64,000 nucleotides of DNA from NCBI RefSeq assembly GCF_025153525.1, contig NZ_JANZNR010000007.1:1-64000 (forward strand), written 5' to 3'. Positions 1-8,469 of the stretch are shown here, one piece after another. The position numbers were made by a program, and so were the translations under genes. This stretch comes from Psychroserpens sp. SPM9 (lineage in GTDB: Bacteria; Bacteroidota; Bacteroidia; Flavobacteriales; Flavobacteriaceae). Each line of letters starts with the position of its first letter. Within the stretch, counting starts at the first letter, position 1. The notes beneath the pieces are model-generated. The model saw nothing but the letters and a program-made list of their open reading frames with translations, was not told where the DNA came from and did no database searches.

Positions 1-5
1 GGGTG

Positions 6-38
6 CAAATATACAACCCTTATTTTCTTCTTTCCAAA
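6..38 (-). promoter_or_regulatory. Predicted promoter for a gene left of the window
   Basis: Read on the minus strand, the window's left edge contains TATATTTG (6-13), a perfect match to the Bacteroidota -7 consensus TAnnTTTG, followed by CACCC. A TTTG at 35-38 sits 21 bases upstream, a fitting place for the -33 element. Transcription would run out of the window to the left. The rest of 1-156 is T-rich and no gene is seen in it. Confidence 0.6.
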
Positions 39-156
39 CCTTTTGATATCTTTTTTTTAATTCTTTTTTTTACAAACGCTTAACACCTTAATATATCGAC
101 TATTGGGTAATGAAATTTGTTTGAAAAACAGGAACTATTGATATACTATTGGGGTA

Positions 157-2148
157 TTAAAGGAAGAAATTCCAAACCAATCCAAATCGAACAGTAAAGT
201 CTCTATAAGGATTATTGGGTGCTGAAAAATAATCATAACCTGTAAATGAAGAATTAAAATGTTCGGCTTTTAAAAAGATTCTTGTTTGTCTTATTTTGGC
301 ATTAATAAAGAAGTCCAGCCTAGGGAAGCCTCCTATCTTAGTTTCATTTTGAGAATAAAACTCTGCGAGTAATGGATCATAGCCATCCATATAATAATCG
401 GTAAAATAATTAAATGTAATTCCTGTTTGAAGGTATAATGCCTTTTTTTCAAAAAAATGGTTAGAATAATATAATGTATTTCTAAGGATTAATTCTGGTA
501 AGTTAAGAGATTGAGTATCGTCATTAACTTTTTGGTATAGAATTGAATTATCTAAAGCGAACTTTCCGAATTTAATTTCTTTATCTAATCGTAATTTATA
601 TAGATTAATAGATTGAAGTAACTGTTCTGGTTTTATGATATTGAAACCATCTTCGGTACTCGTATCCACTTCCGAAGAAAAGAAAGCAAAATTATCTATC
701 GTTAGATGCTGAAAAGATGCATTAAACAGTTTTTTAGATTTTAGCTCTATGGTGAAGTTATAATTGTCTTGATTTTTAAAACCTTCAATATTATTCCAGT
801 TATAATTTATATAATCACTTTGGTAAAGCAGCAGGTTATAGTTTGGTGAATTAGAATTAAAACCAATACGCCCTTTTAGGTTTATATCATCGGTAATGGC
901 ATAGCTAGCTTCTGCTAAAAAGAAATTGCTATCAAACTGTCCTATAATATTAGCACCAATTTCCCCATTTAAAACAAACCCTCCAAATTGATTTGAGTAG
1001 CGCCCGTTTAAACTAACGATTTGATCTTTTAATCTATTAGGAATTTGCTGACCGTTTAAAATAGTGACCTTATCGTAACCGTAATTAATATCATTATAGC
1101 CTACACCAAAACTAACATCTCCTACAATTGGCGCTTTATAATTAACGAGCAGCTTTGTTTCAAAGTTTTCTAAGGTGACTCTATCTCTAAAATTACTCTG
1201 GTTAAACGATTCTCCAAAGTAATCTGAACTGGAAGTTTGTTCGTATTGAAAGTACTTATCCTCAAAATTAATAATATTCTTTATCGATAGTGATTTATTT
1301 ATCGAGTCGTTTTGAGGAATCAGTTGATATTCATGATTTAGGTAAAATCGCTTTCCAACTAAAATATTTTCTGCATCATCAAAGTTTGGGTCAAAAACAG
1401 ACCGGTCAATAAAATCTTCATCACCTGAAGTGAAATTGGGTAGATCTTCCGTTTTTAAACCTCCGTTCTCTTGATTTAATAAATCTTGAGTTACGATGTG
1501 TGCTTTAGCAAAATAACGTTCGTTCTTGGACTTAAAATTAGATGTAAAGCGTAAATTGCCTGTACTCGTTAATGTATTTTGATAGTTACCTAACGAACGA
1601 AGTCCTTTATACGCAATCGAAAAATTAAATTGCTTTGATGTATTAACTGTAAAAAAGGCATCCAGTAATTGCCCTTGCTGAAAAGCTGTTTTAAAAAACA
1701 ATTCGGTTAATGGAGTGGGAACTTCATAGTAGTTGACATCCTCAATTTCGAAATAGTTAAAATGTCTTGCTCGAGCACCAAATGCCGGTAACAAGTTAGT
1801 TGAATTAAATTCTTTGGTTAAGCTGTTATAGGTTTGTCCTAGATTAGCAAACTGAATCAAGCCAAAGTTATCCTTTCTTAAATAATTGAATTTATAGTCT
1901 TTAGTAATAGTCAAAGACGTATCAACATATTGAATATTGTTTGCTGCATCAATAATTTTGTATTGTTCTATTTTAGCTACTTTATTATTTACATTCTTAC
2001 CTTTTTTATCTACCAAACTACTGTCATTAGAATTTAAAGGTCTTGTTGTATCATTCCTAGTTAATTTCTTATTAGGGTCTAAAGTTTGAGCAGTAATACA
2101 ATTTGATAAGCATAAAAGTAAAATGAAGATATAAAAAGGCTTAATCAT
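157..2148 (-). CDS. Putative outer-membrane porin (Bacteroidota putative-porin family)
   Basis: A 663-aa secreted protein. Residues 1-20 form a signal peptide (charged start, hydrophobic core, cleavage after TA before Q). The mature protein has many alternating aromatic and polar strands and ends in VWNFFL, typical of a C-terminal barrel strand. The overall look and length match the flavobacterial 'putative porin' family (Porin_10-like), whose substrate is not known. A possible minus-strand -7 box TTAATTTG followed by CACCC lies just upstream (2166-2180), one mismatch from consensus. It is separated from the SusCD operon by that operon's terminator, so it is probably transcribed alone. Family assignment is from recall; substrate specificity cannot be told. 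Confidence 0.75.
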   Translation of the reverse strand: MIKPFYIFILLLCLSNCITAQTLDPNKKLTRNDTTRPLNSNDSSLVDKKGKNVNNKVAKIEQYKIIDAANNIQYVDTSLTITKDYKFNYLRKDNFGLIQFANLGQTYNSLTKEFNSTNLLPAFGARARHFNYFEIEDVNYYEVPTPLTELFFKTAFQQGQLLDAFFTVNTSKQFNFSIAYKGLRSLGNYQNTLTSTGNLRFTSNFKSKNERYFAKAHIVTQDLLNQENGGLKTEDLPNFTSGDEDFIDRSVFDPNFDDAENILVGKRFYLNHEYQLIPQNDSINKSLSIKNIINFEDKYFQYEQTSSSDYFGESFNQSNFRDRVTLENFETKLLVNYKAPIVGDVSFGVGYNDINYGYDKVTILNGQQIPNRLKDQIVSLNGRYSNQFGGFVLNGEIGANIIGQFDSNFFLAEASYAITDDINLKGRIGFNSNSPNYNLLLYQSDYINYNWNNIEGFKNQDNYNFTIELKSKKLFNASFQHLTIDNFAFFSSEVDTSTEDGFNIIKPEQLLQSINLYKLRLDKEIKFGKFALDNSILYQKVNDDTQSLNLPELILRNTLYYSNHFFEKKALYLQTGITFNYFTDYYMDGYDPLLAEFYSQNETKIGGFPRLDFFINAKIRQTRIFLKAEHFNSSFTGYDYFSAPNNPYRDFTVRFGLVWNFFL

Positions 2149-2214
2149 ATATTTCAGAATTCAATTTGGGTGCAAATTAATAATTCTAAATCAAGAAAAT
2201 CATAAAAAAAAAAC

Positions 2215-2246
2215 AAAACCCCGAGAATAATCATTCTCGGGGTTTT
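2215..2246 (-). terminator. Strong rho-independent terminator of the SusCD operon
   Basis: A perfect 14-bp inverted repeat (AAAACCCCGAGAAT at 2215-2228, its complement at 2233-2246) with a 4-base loop. On the minus strand it is followed by TTTTGTTTTTTTTTT, a long T tract, so it should end the SusC-SusD-lipoprotein transcript. It has a weaker T run on the plus strand. Confidence 0.9.
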
Positions 2247-2284
2247 AATATGGTATTTAAATTAGTTTAAAATAAACTAACTAA

Positions 2285-3067
2285 TTACGGATTCACTGTA
2301 AATGGCGTATCTTCGTAGCTTCCATTATCTAGCACACCTTCTCCTTGTGCATGAACAATGATTGAACATGTTACTGAGTAGTTACCTGTTAAAGTAACTC
2401 CTCCACCTGTTCCAACTTGACCATCACCATAAGTATCAATTAATCTAAACACATAATCACCATCAGGTAAAGTATACGTTTGTGTAAAGTTTTGAGATAC
2501 TGTAGCGTTTCCACCAAATGGGAATGTTTCAGGCACTACAAAATTACCAGCTGCATCTTTGATGCTAAATCCAGTTTCAGTAGCCCATACATCACTATTA
2601 ATCTCTACAACAACATCATTACAGATGATAGCTCTAAAGTAAGTAATAGTTACGGTGTCAAAGTAAGAAGCTTCACCTTCAGGAGCATCAATATTGATAA
2701 CTAAATCTTTAGTTTCTCCATCTTCTCCAGTAATACCAGAGAAATCTAAGTTTACATCTAAAGTCCCTAAATGAGATCCAGCAGGAATTGTAACTGAACC
2801 AATTGTGTATTCACCAGCTACACCAGTAGTTGCTTCGGCATCTACAGTAACTGCTACGTTTCTAGCTTCACTAGATACTGTTGTTACCTCTACAGGAACA
2901 GAGATTGTTAAATCTTCTGGCGGAACAGACACATTATAACTTTGAGTTGCAAAAGAGTATGCTGATTGACCATTAATATTGTCAAATACAACCGGATCCT
3001 CTTCACAGCTTGTATATGTAATAGTTACAAATAAAGCTAGAACTATTTTTAATATATTATTTTTCAT
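2285..3067 (-). CDS. SusCD-associated lipoprotein with Calx-beta-like region
   Basis: 260-aa lipoprotein: hydrophobic start, then TSC at residue 21 followed by EED, which fits export to the outer-membrane surface in Bacteroidota. Residues about 40-145 are rich in Val, Thr and Ser beta strands (e.g. SVPVEVTTVSSEARNVAVTV, then GxYTIxSVTIPAGS) and resemble a Calx-beta or DUF4843-type fold. The rest has short Gly/Asp-rich loops. It is the third gene of the SusC-SusD operon, 18 bases after susD, where SusE/SusF-like glycan-binding lipoproteins usually sit. I infer a ligand-binding role at the cell surface. No enzymatic motif was seen. Confidence 0.7.
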   Translation of the reverse strand: MKNNILKIVLALFVTITYTSCEEDPVVFDNINGQSAYSFATQSYNVSVPPEDLTISVPVEVTTVSSEARNVAVTVDAEATTGVAGEYTIGSVTIPAGSHLGTLDVNLDFSGITGEDGETKDLVINIDAPEGEASYFDTVTITYFRAIICNDVVVEINSDVWATETGFSIKDAAGNFVVPETFPFGGNATVSQNFTQTYTLPDGDYVFRLIDTYGDGQVGTGGGVTLTGNYSVTCSIIVHAQGEGVLDNGSYEDTPFTVNP

Positions 3068-3085
3068 AATTATAAGATTTTTTTA

Positions 3086-4582
3086 TTAGTAACCAGGGTT
3101 TTGTTGCCCACCAATTCCAGCATTTGCATTAATCTCTATAATAGGGATAGGTAATGTAAATCTGTAATCTGTAGCAGCTAAAGTACATGCTCCACTTTGA
3201 GCATTACAATCTGTAGGATCTCTATCAACCCCTCTATTAGCTGCAGGTCCTAAACGCTTTAAATCTTTATAACGGTGACCTTCAAAACATAATTCAATTC
3301 TTCTTTCATCAAGAATAGCTGCATAAGCTTCTTGAGCAGTACCATAAGAAGGCATTGCTTGAGCAGAACCAAAACGCGCATCTCTTAATTGTTTAATTAA
3401 AGTAGCTGCACCAGTTAAATCATTATTAGTAGCAACTCTAGCTTCAGCTAACATTAATAACATTTCAGATGATCTAAATACTTTTAAATCGTTCATTAAC
3501 GGCTTACCTTCTGAACCTGGATATTTTTGGATAATTAAAATATCAGTATTTACCGGATCAGGATCAGTATCATAATTTGGATTGATAATTGAAGAAGGTG
3601 CAACACTAACATCATATCTTACATCGTTAGTATCTAATAGGTTGAATAAACCTCTGTCCATTTCAAAATAAGATCCTCCTGTAATCGTAGCATCAACGAA
3701 AGCAAAACGAGCACCTGCCCATCCTCCAGCAGCTACAGAACCAGTAGTTCCTTGACCGTCATACGTATCAGTAAGAGTTCTTTCTAGTTTGAAAATAACT
3801 TCAGTATTATCAGCATCTAAAAACATTAATTGATATTGTGCTTGATTTGCTAATGGGTAACTAGCTAATAATTGACTAGATAAAGAAGCAACTTGCCCAT
3901 AATCTTTTCTTGTCAAAGCTGCTCTAGCTCTAATAGCATTAATACCATCTGCAGAAAGAAACGTTGGACTAGATTGCGTACTAATCATACTAGCAGCCAT
4001 TGTTAAATCTGAATTGATATAATCCCATAACTCTCCAGTAGTATTTCTAAGCGGTTGATAATCTAACGGTGCTACAAAATCAACAACAGGAGCTGCTAAA
4101 GTTGAATCATCCGTTGGATCTGGACTAAAATAAGTCATTAATTCTAAGTTAGCATAAGCTCTAATTGCATGTGCTTGTGCTAATACATCATCAAATAAAG
4201 CTTGTTCAGTAGCATCTTCAGGTGTAATGTTAGCAGCAGCTTCAATAAGTAATGTTGCTCTGTTATTAACTCTATAGTTTCTTACCCAGAAATCAGATGC
4301 TGCAGCACTACCTGCATTCAATACAAAGTCATATAATGCAAAACCTTGTCCACCACTATCAAAACTTACAGCTACTTCATCAGTAAAGTTAGAAGCTAAA
4401 GCTATTTCTGGCGATAAATCCCATTGGTTATATACAGCAAGTAAACCTTGTTGTAAATCATCAACCGATTGGAATGCATTTAATGCATCTAATCTACCCG
4501 GCTGTCTGATGTCAATTGCGTCGTTACAACCCATAACTATAGTTAGGAGTCCGACAAATAATATTTTACTAAATTTTTTCAT
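3086..4582 (-). CDS. SusD/RagB-family nutrient-binding outer-membrane lipoprotein
   Basis: 498 aa, with a lipoprotein signal (GLLTIVMGC, Cys19) and the SusD layout: N-terminal SusD-like helices (QSVDDLQQGLLAVYNQWD), TPR-type helices in the middle, and the C-terminal RagB/SusD region (ILDERRIELCFEGHRYKDLKRLG) that marks the family. SusD proteins cap the SusC barrel and bind the substrate. The gene lies 12 bases after the susC gene in the same operon. Nothing in the sequence names the ligand, and no glycoside hydrolase, sulfatase or peptidase is adjacent, so this is an orphan pair. Confidence 0.95.
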   Translation of the reverse strand: MKKFSKILFVGLLTIVMGCNDAIDIRQPGRLDALNAFQSVDDLQQGLLAVYNQWDLSPEIALASNFTDEVAVSFDSGGQGFALYDFVLNAGSAAASDFWVRNYRVNNRATLLIEAAANITPEDATEQALFDDVLAQAHAIRAYANLELMTYFSPDPTDDSTLAAPVVDFVAPLDYQPLRNTTGELWDYINSDLTMAASMISTQSSPTFLSADGINAIRARAALTRKDYGQVASLSSQLLASYPLANQAQYQLMFLDADNTEVIFKLERTLTDTYDGQGTTGSVAAGGWAGARFAFVDATITGGSYFEMDRGLFNLLDTNDVRYDVSVAPSSIINPNYDTDPDPVNTDILIIQKYPGSEGKPLMNDLKVFRSSEMLLMLAEARVATNNDLTGAATLIKQLRDARFGSAQAMPSYGTAQEAYAAILDERRIELCFEGHRYKDLKRLGPAANRGVDRDPTDCNAQSGACTLAATDYRFTLPIPIIEINANAGIGGQQNPGY

Positions 4583-4594
4583 GTGTTTTTTTTT

Positions 4595-7500
4595 TTAAAA
4601 TCCTAATTCGAATCCTACAGAGATTGTTTTTGGAGTTGGGTAAGATCTTTGTCCACCTAAAGATGAAGGATCAAATCCTCTCCATTCTGTCCATGTAAAT
4701 AAGTTTTCACCATTTACATATACTCGTGCGTTTGAAAGACCAGTATTCTCAAGGAATTTAGCTGGTACATTGTAACCAAAGCTAGCAAAACGTAATCTTA
4801 AGAAATCTGCGCTTTTTAAGAAACGATCAGATGCAAATGAATTTCTATTCGCTGCAGAAGGTGAAGGAATATCAGTAACATCACCTGGCTGAGACCATGC
4901 ATTTAAAACATCAGTCGATAAGTTGAACTGGCTAACATTATCAGTATTAATGGCATCAGAATAATCAAAATCAAATTGATCAACACCAAGAACATAGTTA
5001 AACTGTGTTTGTAAGAAGAAATTCTTATAGTCAATGTTTAGTTTGAAACTACCATTCCATTCTGGAATTGCACTTTTTCCTAACCAAACACGATCATTAT
5101 CAGCATCAGGGTTTTCAGTAACATCACCATCAGCTGTTAAATATAGAAGCTCACCATTTGCAGGGTTAACACCTACATATCTAAGTGAAAAGATTTCATT
5201 TAAAATTCCACCTTCACGTCCAAGACCTATAATTTCGCCATTTTCGCTAGGAATGTCTCTTAACTCAGTCTCATTGTAGTTACCTACAACCCCTACGTTA
5301 AGTTTAAATCCACCTTCAGTTTTAGGTAAGAAAATATCATAATCAACAATAAAATCTATACCTCGGTTATATAATTCACCTGTGTTTGCATTTTGTTGAG
5401 TTACCCCAGTTGTTGCAGATAAAGGTGTGCTTTGGAAAAGATCAGTTGTTTGTCTTTGGTAAACATCAACAGAACCTCTTAATCTACTATTCCAAACTCC
5501 AAAATCTACACCAATATTGCTAGAAGTAATTGTTTCCCATCTCAAAGAACGGTTACCTAATTGTGCTAAACCAATTGAGTTAGCATTTCCATAACCAGAA
5601 CCTGTAGCAAAGAAATCTTCAGTTAAATCTGGACCTCCAAAATAACCTAATCCAACGATATCTTGGTTACCCGCAGTACCGTAAGATGCTCTTAATTTAA
5701 GGTTATCAATTGCTGAACCGTCCATAAATGATTCGTTAGAGATGTTCCAACGTCCAGAAACAGACCAGAAAGTTGCCCATCTGTTAGATCCTGCAAAACG
5801 GTAAGATGCATCTCTACGTACTGTTGCAGAGAAACCATACTTTGTATCGTAATCGTAATCTAATGAAGCAAAGTAAGAGAATAAACCTGCGTTTAAGATT
5901 TCAGCATTTGCTGTATCAGCAAACAAACCATTTGCAGGAGCAATAAATCCACTACCATCTCCAGGAGAGAATGTCTTGGGATCTAAACCATTAGAAAAAT
6001 ATCCAAATTGTCTAAAGTGAGCTTTAAAGTACTCTGTATATAAACCTAAATCTACTGTATGCTTATCAGCAAACGTTTTATTAAAGTTTAATGACGTTAC
6101 TTGGTTATAAGAAAACTGTCTTGTTGTAGTTTGTTGTTGAAAACCAGAAGTTGGGTTCTCAGCACCACCGAATAACAATGCGTTAAAAGACGCAGGGTGC
6201 TCAGCACGAGTTAAGAATTCACTTTGGTAATCTCCAGCTAATACAACACCAGCTGTTAACCAGTCTGTAATATCATAGTTAAAGTTTGCACTTGCAATGG
6301 CTTTAACCTCTTCCTCAAAACGCGTATATGTTAATAATCTATCATATAAGAATAGAGGTGTATTTGTAAATGATAAAGGTGATAATAAATCTGCACCATT
6401 CGTATAATCATCAATAGAAATGTAAGGAACAGATTGGTAAGCTCCTAATACGTAGTTTCTGTTAATTGCTCCAGATGCAATACTGTTTGGCTCATTTGAT
6501 TTAGAGTAGTTAACACTTAAGTTAGCACCATATCTAAATTTTTCATTTGTAGATTTCCCAGTAACGTTTGTTCTTAAGTTGAAACGCTTTAAATCTGAAT
6601 CTTGTAACACACCTTCAGTATCTTGGAAACCAAAAGATGTAAATTGTGAAGTATTCTCACTACCACTAGTTAAAGATAAAGTATGACTCTGAGTTACACC
6701 TGTACGGAAAAAGAAGTCTCTCCAATCAAAATTTGGAGCCGCTGCAATTTGCGCGTCTGTTAAAGGCGTCCCATTCCCAGGGTTAAATACCCCTTGACTG
6801 TTACCAGCACCAGCACCATTACCACGATCTCTTTCATAAGTAAGTAACTGTTGCGAGTTCATCATGTTGTAGTCATTATCCTGAAGCGTACTGTAAGCTA
6901 CATATCCATTGTAGTTTACTTTAAGCCCCTCACCAAAGTTTCCTTGACGAGTTTTGATAATAATTACACCATTTGCACCTCTGTTACCGTAAATTGCTGT
7001 CGCACCTGCATCTTTCAATACATCAATAGACGCAATATCTTGTGGGTTAAGAGATCTAAAGTTGTCTTCGTCTACCGGAGCACCATCAATTATAAATAAT
7101 GGCTCAGTATTACCATTAATAGATCCAACTCCACGAAGTTGTACAAGTGAGTTACCACCTGGTTGACCTGTACTTGTCGTAATATTCAAACCTGGTGCCT
7201 GACCAGTTAATGTTTGAACAAAACTCGCATTCGGTCTGTTTTCAATAGTTTCTGCCGATACCCTTACGGTAGCAGCACTTGAAGTCGCTTTACTTTGATT
7301 TCTATAACCAACAACCACAACTTCATCTAAAACGGCAGCATCTTCTTCCATAACAACGTTGATAGCAGAATTACCTCCTACTAGTCTTTCAGCTGTTTTC
7401 ATACTTACGAAAGAAAAAACTAATGTTTCATTAGCACTTGCTTTGATTGAGTAATTCCCATCAAAATCTGTTTGAACTCCACGAGTAGTTCCTTTTACAA

Positions 7501-7636
7501 TTACATTTACACCAGGTAATGGCAAGCCATCCGCCTTAGCTGTAACTGTTCCTGTGACCGTTTTCTCTTGCGCGAAAGAGAGTTGCATCACAAACGCCAT
7601 AAAAAGCGTCATTAACCATGTTAACTTTAATTTCAT
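4595..7636 (-). CDS. SusC/RagA-family TonB-linked outer-membrane transporter
   Basis: 1013 aa. Signal peptide 1-22 (ending SFAQ), then a carboxypeptidase-regulatory-like domain at about 24-105 (VTGTVTAKADGLPLPGVNV), the linker DEVVVVGYR used as TonB-box region, a plug domain at about 120-235 (IDGAPVDE, IDVLKDAGATAIYGNRGANG) and a 22-strand-type barrel to the end (GFELGF). It imports a ligand captured by the SusD partner, powered by TonB. It is the first gene of the operon, and its upstream region carries several palindromes but no clean TAnnTTTG box. Length and order are normal for the family. Confidence 0.96.
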   Translation of the reverse strand: MKLKLTWLMTLFMAFVMQLSFAQEKTVTGTVTAKADGLPLPGVNVIVKGTTRGVQTDFDGNYSIKASANETLVFSFVSMKTAERLVGGNSAINVVMEEDAAVLDEVVVVGYRNQSKATSSAATVRVSAETIENRPNASFVQTLTGQAPGLNITTSTGQPGGNSLVQLRGVGSINGNTEPLFIIDGAPVDEDNFRSLNPQDIASIDVLKDAGATAIYGNRGANGVIIIKTRQGNFGEGLKVNYNGYVAYSTLQDNDYNMMNSQQLLTYERDRGNGAGAGNSQGVFNPGNGTPLTDAQIAAAPNFDWRDFFFRTGVTQSHTLSLTSGSENTSQFTSFGFQDTEGVLQDSDLKRFNLRTNVTGKSTNEKFRYGANLSVNYSKSNEPNSIASGAINRNYVLGAYQSVPYISIDDYTNGADLLSPLSFTNTPLFLYDRLLTYTRFEEEVKAIASANFNYDITDWLTAGVVLAGDYQSEFLTRAEHPASFNALLFGGAENPTSGFQQQTTTRQFSYNQVTSLNFNKTFADKHTVDLGLYTEYFKAHFRQFGYFSNGLDPKTFSPGDGSGFIAPANGLFADTANAEILNAGLFSYFASLDYDYDTKYGFSATVRRDASYRFAGSNRWATFWSVSGRWNISNESFMDGSAIDNLKLRASYGTAGNQDIVGLGYFGGPDLTEDFFATGSGYGNANSIGLAQLGNRSLRWETITSSNIGVDFGVWNSRLRGSVDVYQRQTTDLFQSTPLSATTGVTQQNANTGELYNRGIDFIVDYDIFLPKTEGGFKLNVGVVGNYNETELRDIPSENGEIIGLGREGGILNEIFSLRYVGVNPANGELLYLTADGDVTENPDADNDRVWLGKSAIPEWNGSFKLNIDYKNFFLQTQFNYVLGVDQFDFDYSDAINTDNVSQFNLSTDVLNAWSQPGDVTDIPSPSAANRNSFASDRFLKSADFLRLRFASFGYNVPAKFLENTGLSNARVYVNGENLFTWTEWRGFDPSSLGGQRSYPTPKTISVGFELGF

Positions 7637-7693
7637 AAAACAATTATTTGAGTTAGTCTAGCGCAAACATCTTAATAATATATTAAATAAACA

Positions 7694-7780
7694 AGTATTT
7701 ATACTAAAAAAATGTTAACATGCAACTAAATTATAAATAACGTTTTTTGGCATGCCAAGCCTTATAATTACTAGTAATTA
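7694..7780. promoter_or_regulatory. Cluster of palindromes between susC and rnhB
   Basis: The 203-bp divergent gap holds three perfect palindromic sites: AGTAT-TT-ATACT (7694-7705), TTGGCATGCCAA (7747-7758) and the 16-base TAATTACTAGTAATTA (7765-7780). They are candidates for operators of the SusCD operon. No regulator gene is adjacent, so the binding protein cannot be guessed. AT-rich palindromes can arise by chance; the GC-containing 12-mer and the 16-mer are less likely to. Confidence 0.4.
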
Positions 7781-7815
7781 GATACATAAACCTTAAAATG
7801 GTTGCGTTAAAATTT

Positions 7816-7823
7816 TAACTTTG
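7816..7823 (+). promoter_or_regulatory. Predicted -7 box for rnhB
   Basis: TAACTTTG matches TAnnTTTG exactly. The expected transcript start lies about 12 bases before the TTG start codon of rnhB, giving a short leader. No good -33 TTTG is seen. Confidence 0.5.
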
Positions 7824-7839
7824 TCCAAACTTTAACATT

Positions 7840-8442
7840 TTGAGTCTAAAACCAACTTTTTCGTATTTAAAATTAGAATGTGGCACAGATGAGGCTGGAA
7901 GAGGCTGTTTGGCCGGACCAGTAACTGCTGCTGCTGTAATTTTACCTTCTTCATTTAATAATAGCATGCTAAATGATTCTAAGCAACTTTCTGAATCAAA
8001 AAGGAATGCACTCAGACCTGAGATTGAACGTTTAGCTATCTCTCACTCCTATGTTCATATATTTCCAGATGTCATAGATAAAATCAATATTCTTAGTGCC
8101 TCTATTCTCGCAATGCATAAATCTATCGAACAACTTTCAACCACACCTGAGTTTATTATTGTTGATGGCAACAGATTTAAGCCTATATTAGATATTCCAT
8201 TTGAAACCATTATTAAAGGTGACAGCAAATACTTGTCTATTGCTGCTGCCTCTGTTTTGGCGAAAACATATAGAGATGATTATATGGAGAAGATTCACGA
8301 CGAATTCCCAATGTATAACTGGAAACAAAACAAAGGCTACCCAACAAAAGAACACAGAGCTGCAATAAAAAAATACGGCATTACTAAATACCATAGAAAA
8401 TCTTTTAGATTATTACCAGAACAGCTCAAATTAGAACTCTAA
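7840..8442 (+). CDS. rnhB: Ribonuclease HII
   Basis: 200 aa. Cleaves RNA in RNA-DNA hybrids and removes misincorporated ribonucleotides; cytoplasmic. The N-terminal motif [14 protein letters not shown] (from about residue 14) carries the first catalytic Asp-Glu pair, followed by [33 protein letters not shown] and the C-terminal KGYPT...H region, all classic for type II RNase H. Length is normal. The start is TTG; no in-frame ATG precedes the DEAGRG motif, and the predicted promoter lies only about 25 bases upstream. The next gene follows after 27 bases in the same direction. Confidence 0.95.
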   Translation: MSLKPTFSYLKLECGTDEAGRGCLAGPVTAAAVILPSSFNNSMLNDSKQLSESKRNALRPEIERLAISHSYVHIFPDVIDKINILSASILAMHKSIEQLSTTPEFIIVDGNRFKPILDIPFETIIKGDSKYLSIAAASVLAKTYRDDYMEKIHDEFPMYNWKQNKGYPTKEHRAAIKKYGITKYHRKSFRLLPEQLKLEL

Positions 8443-8469
8443 CTTTTTATATTTGCAAAAACCCTATAT

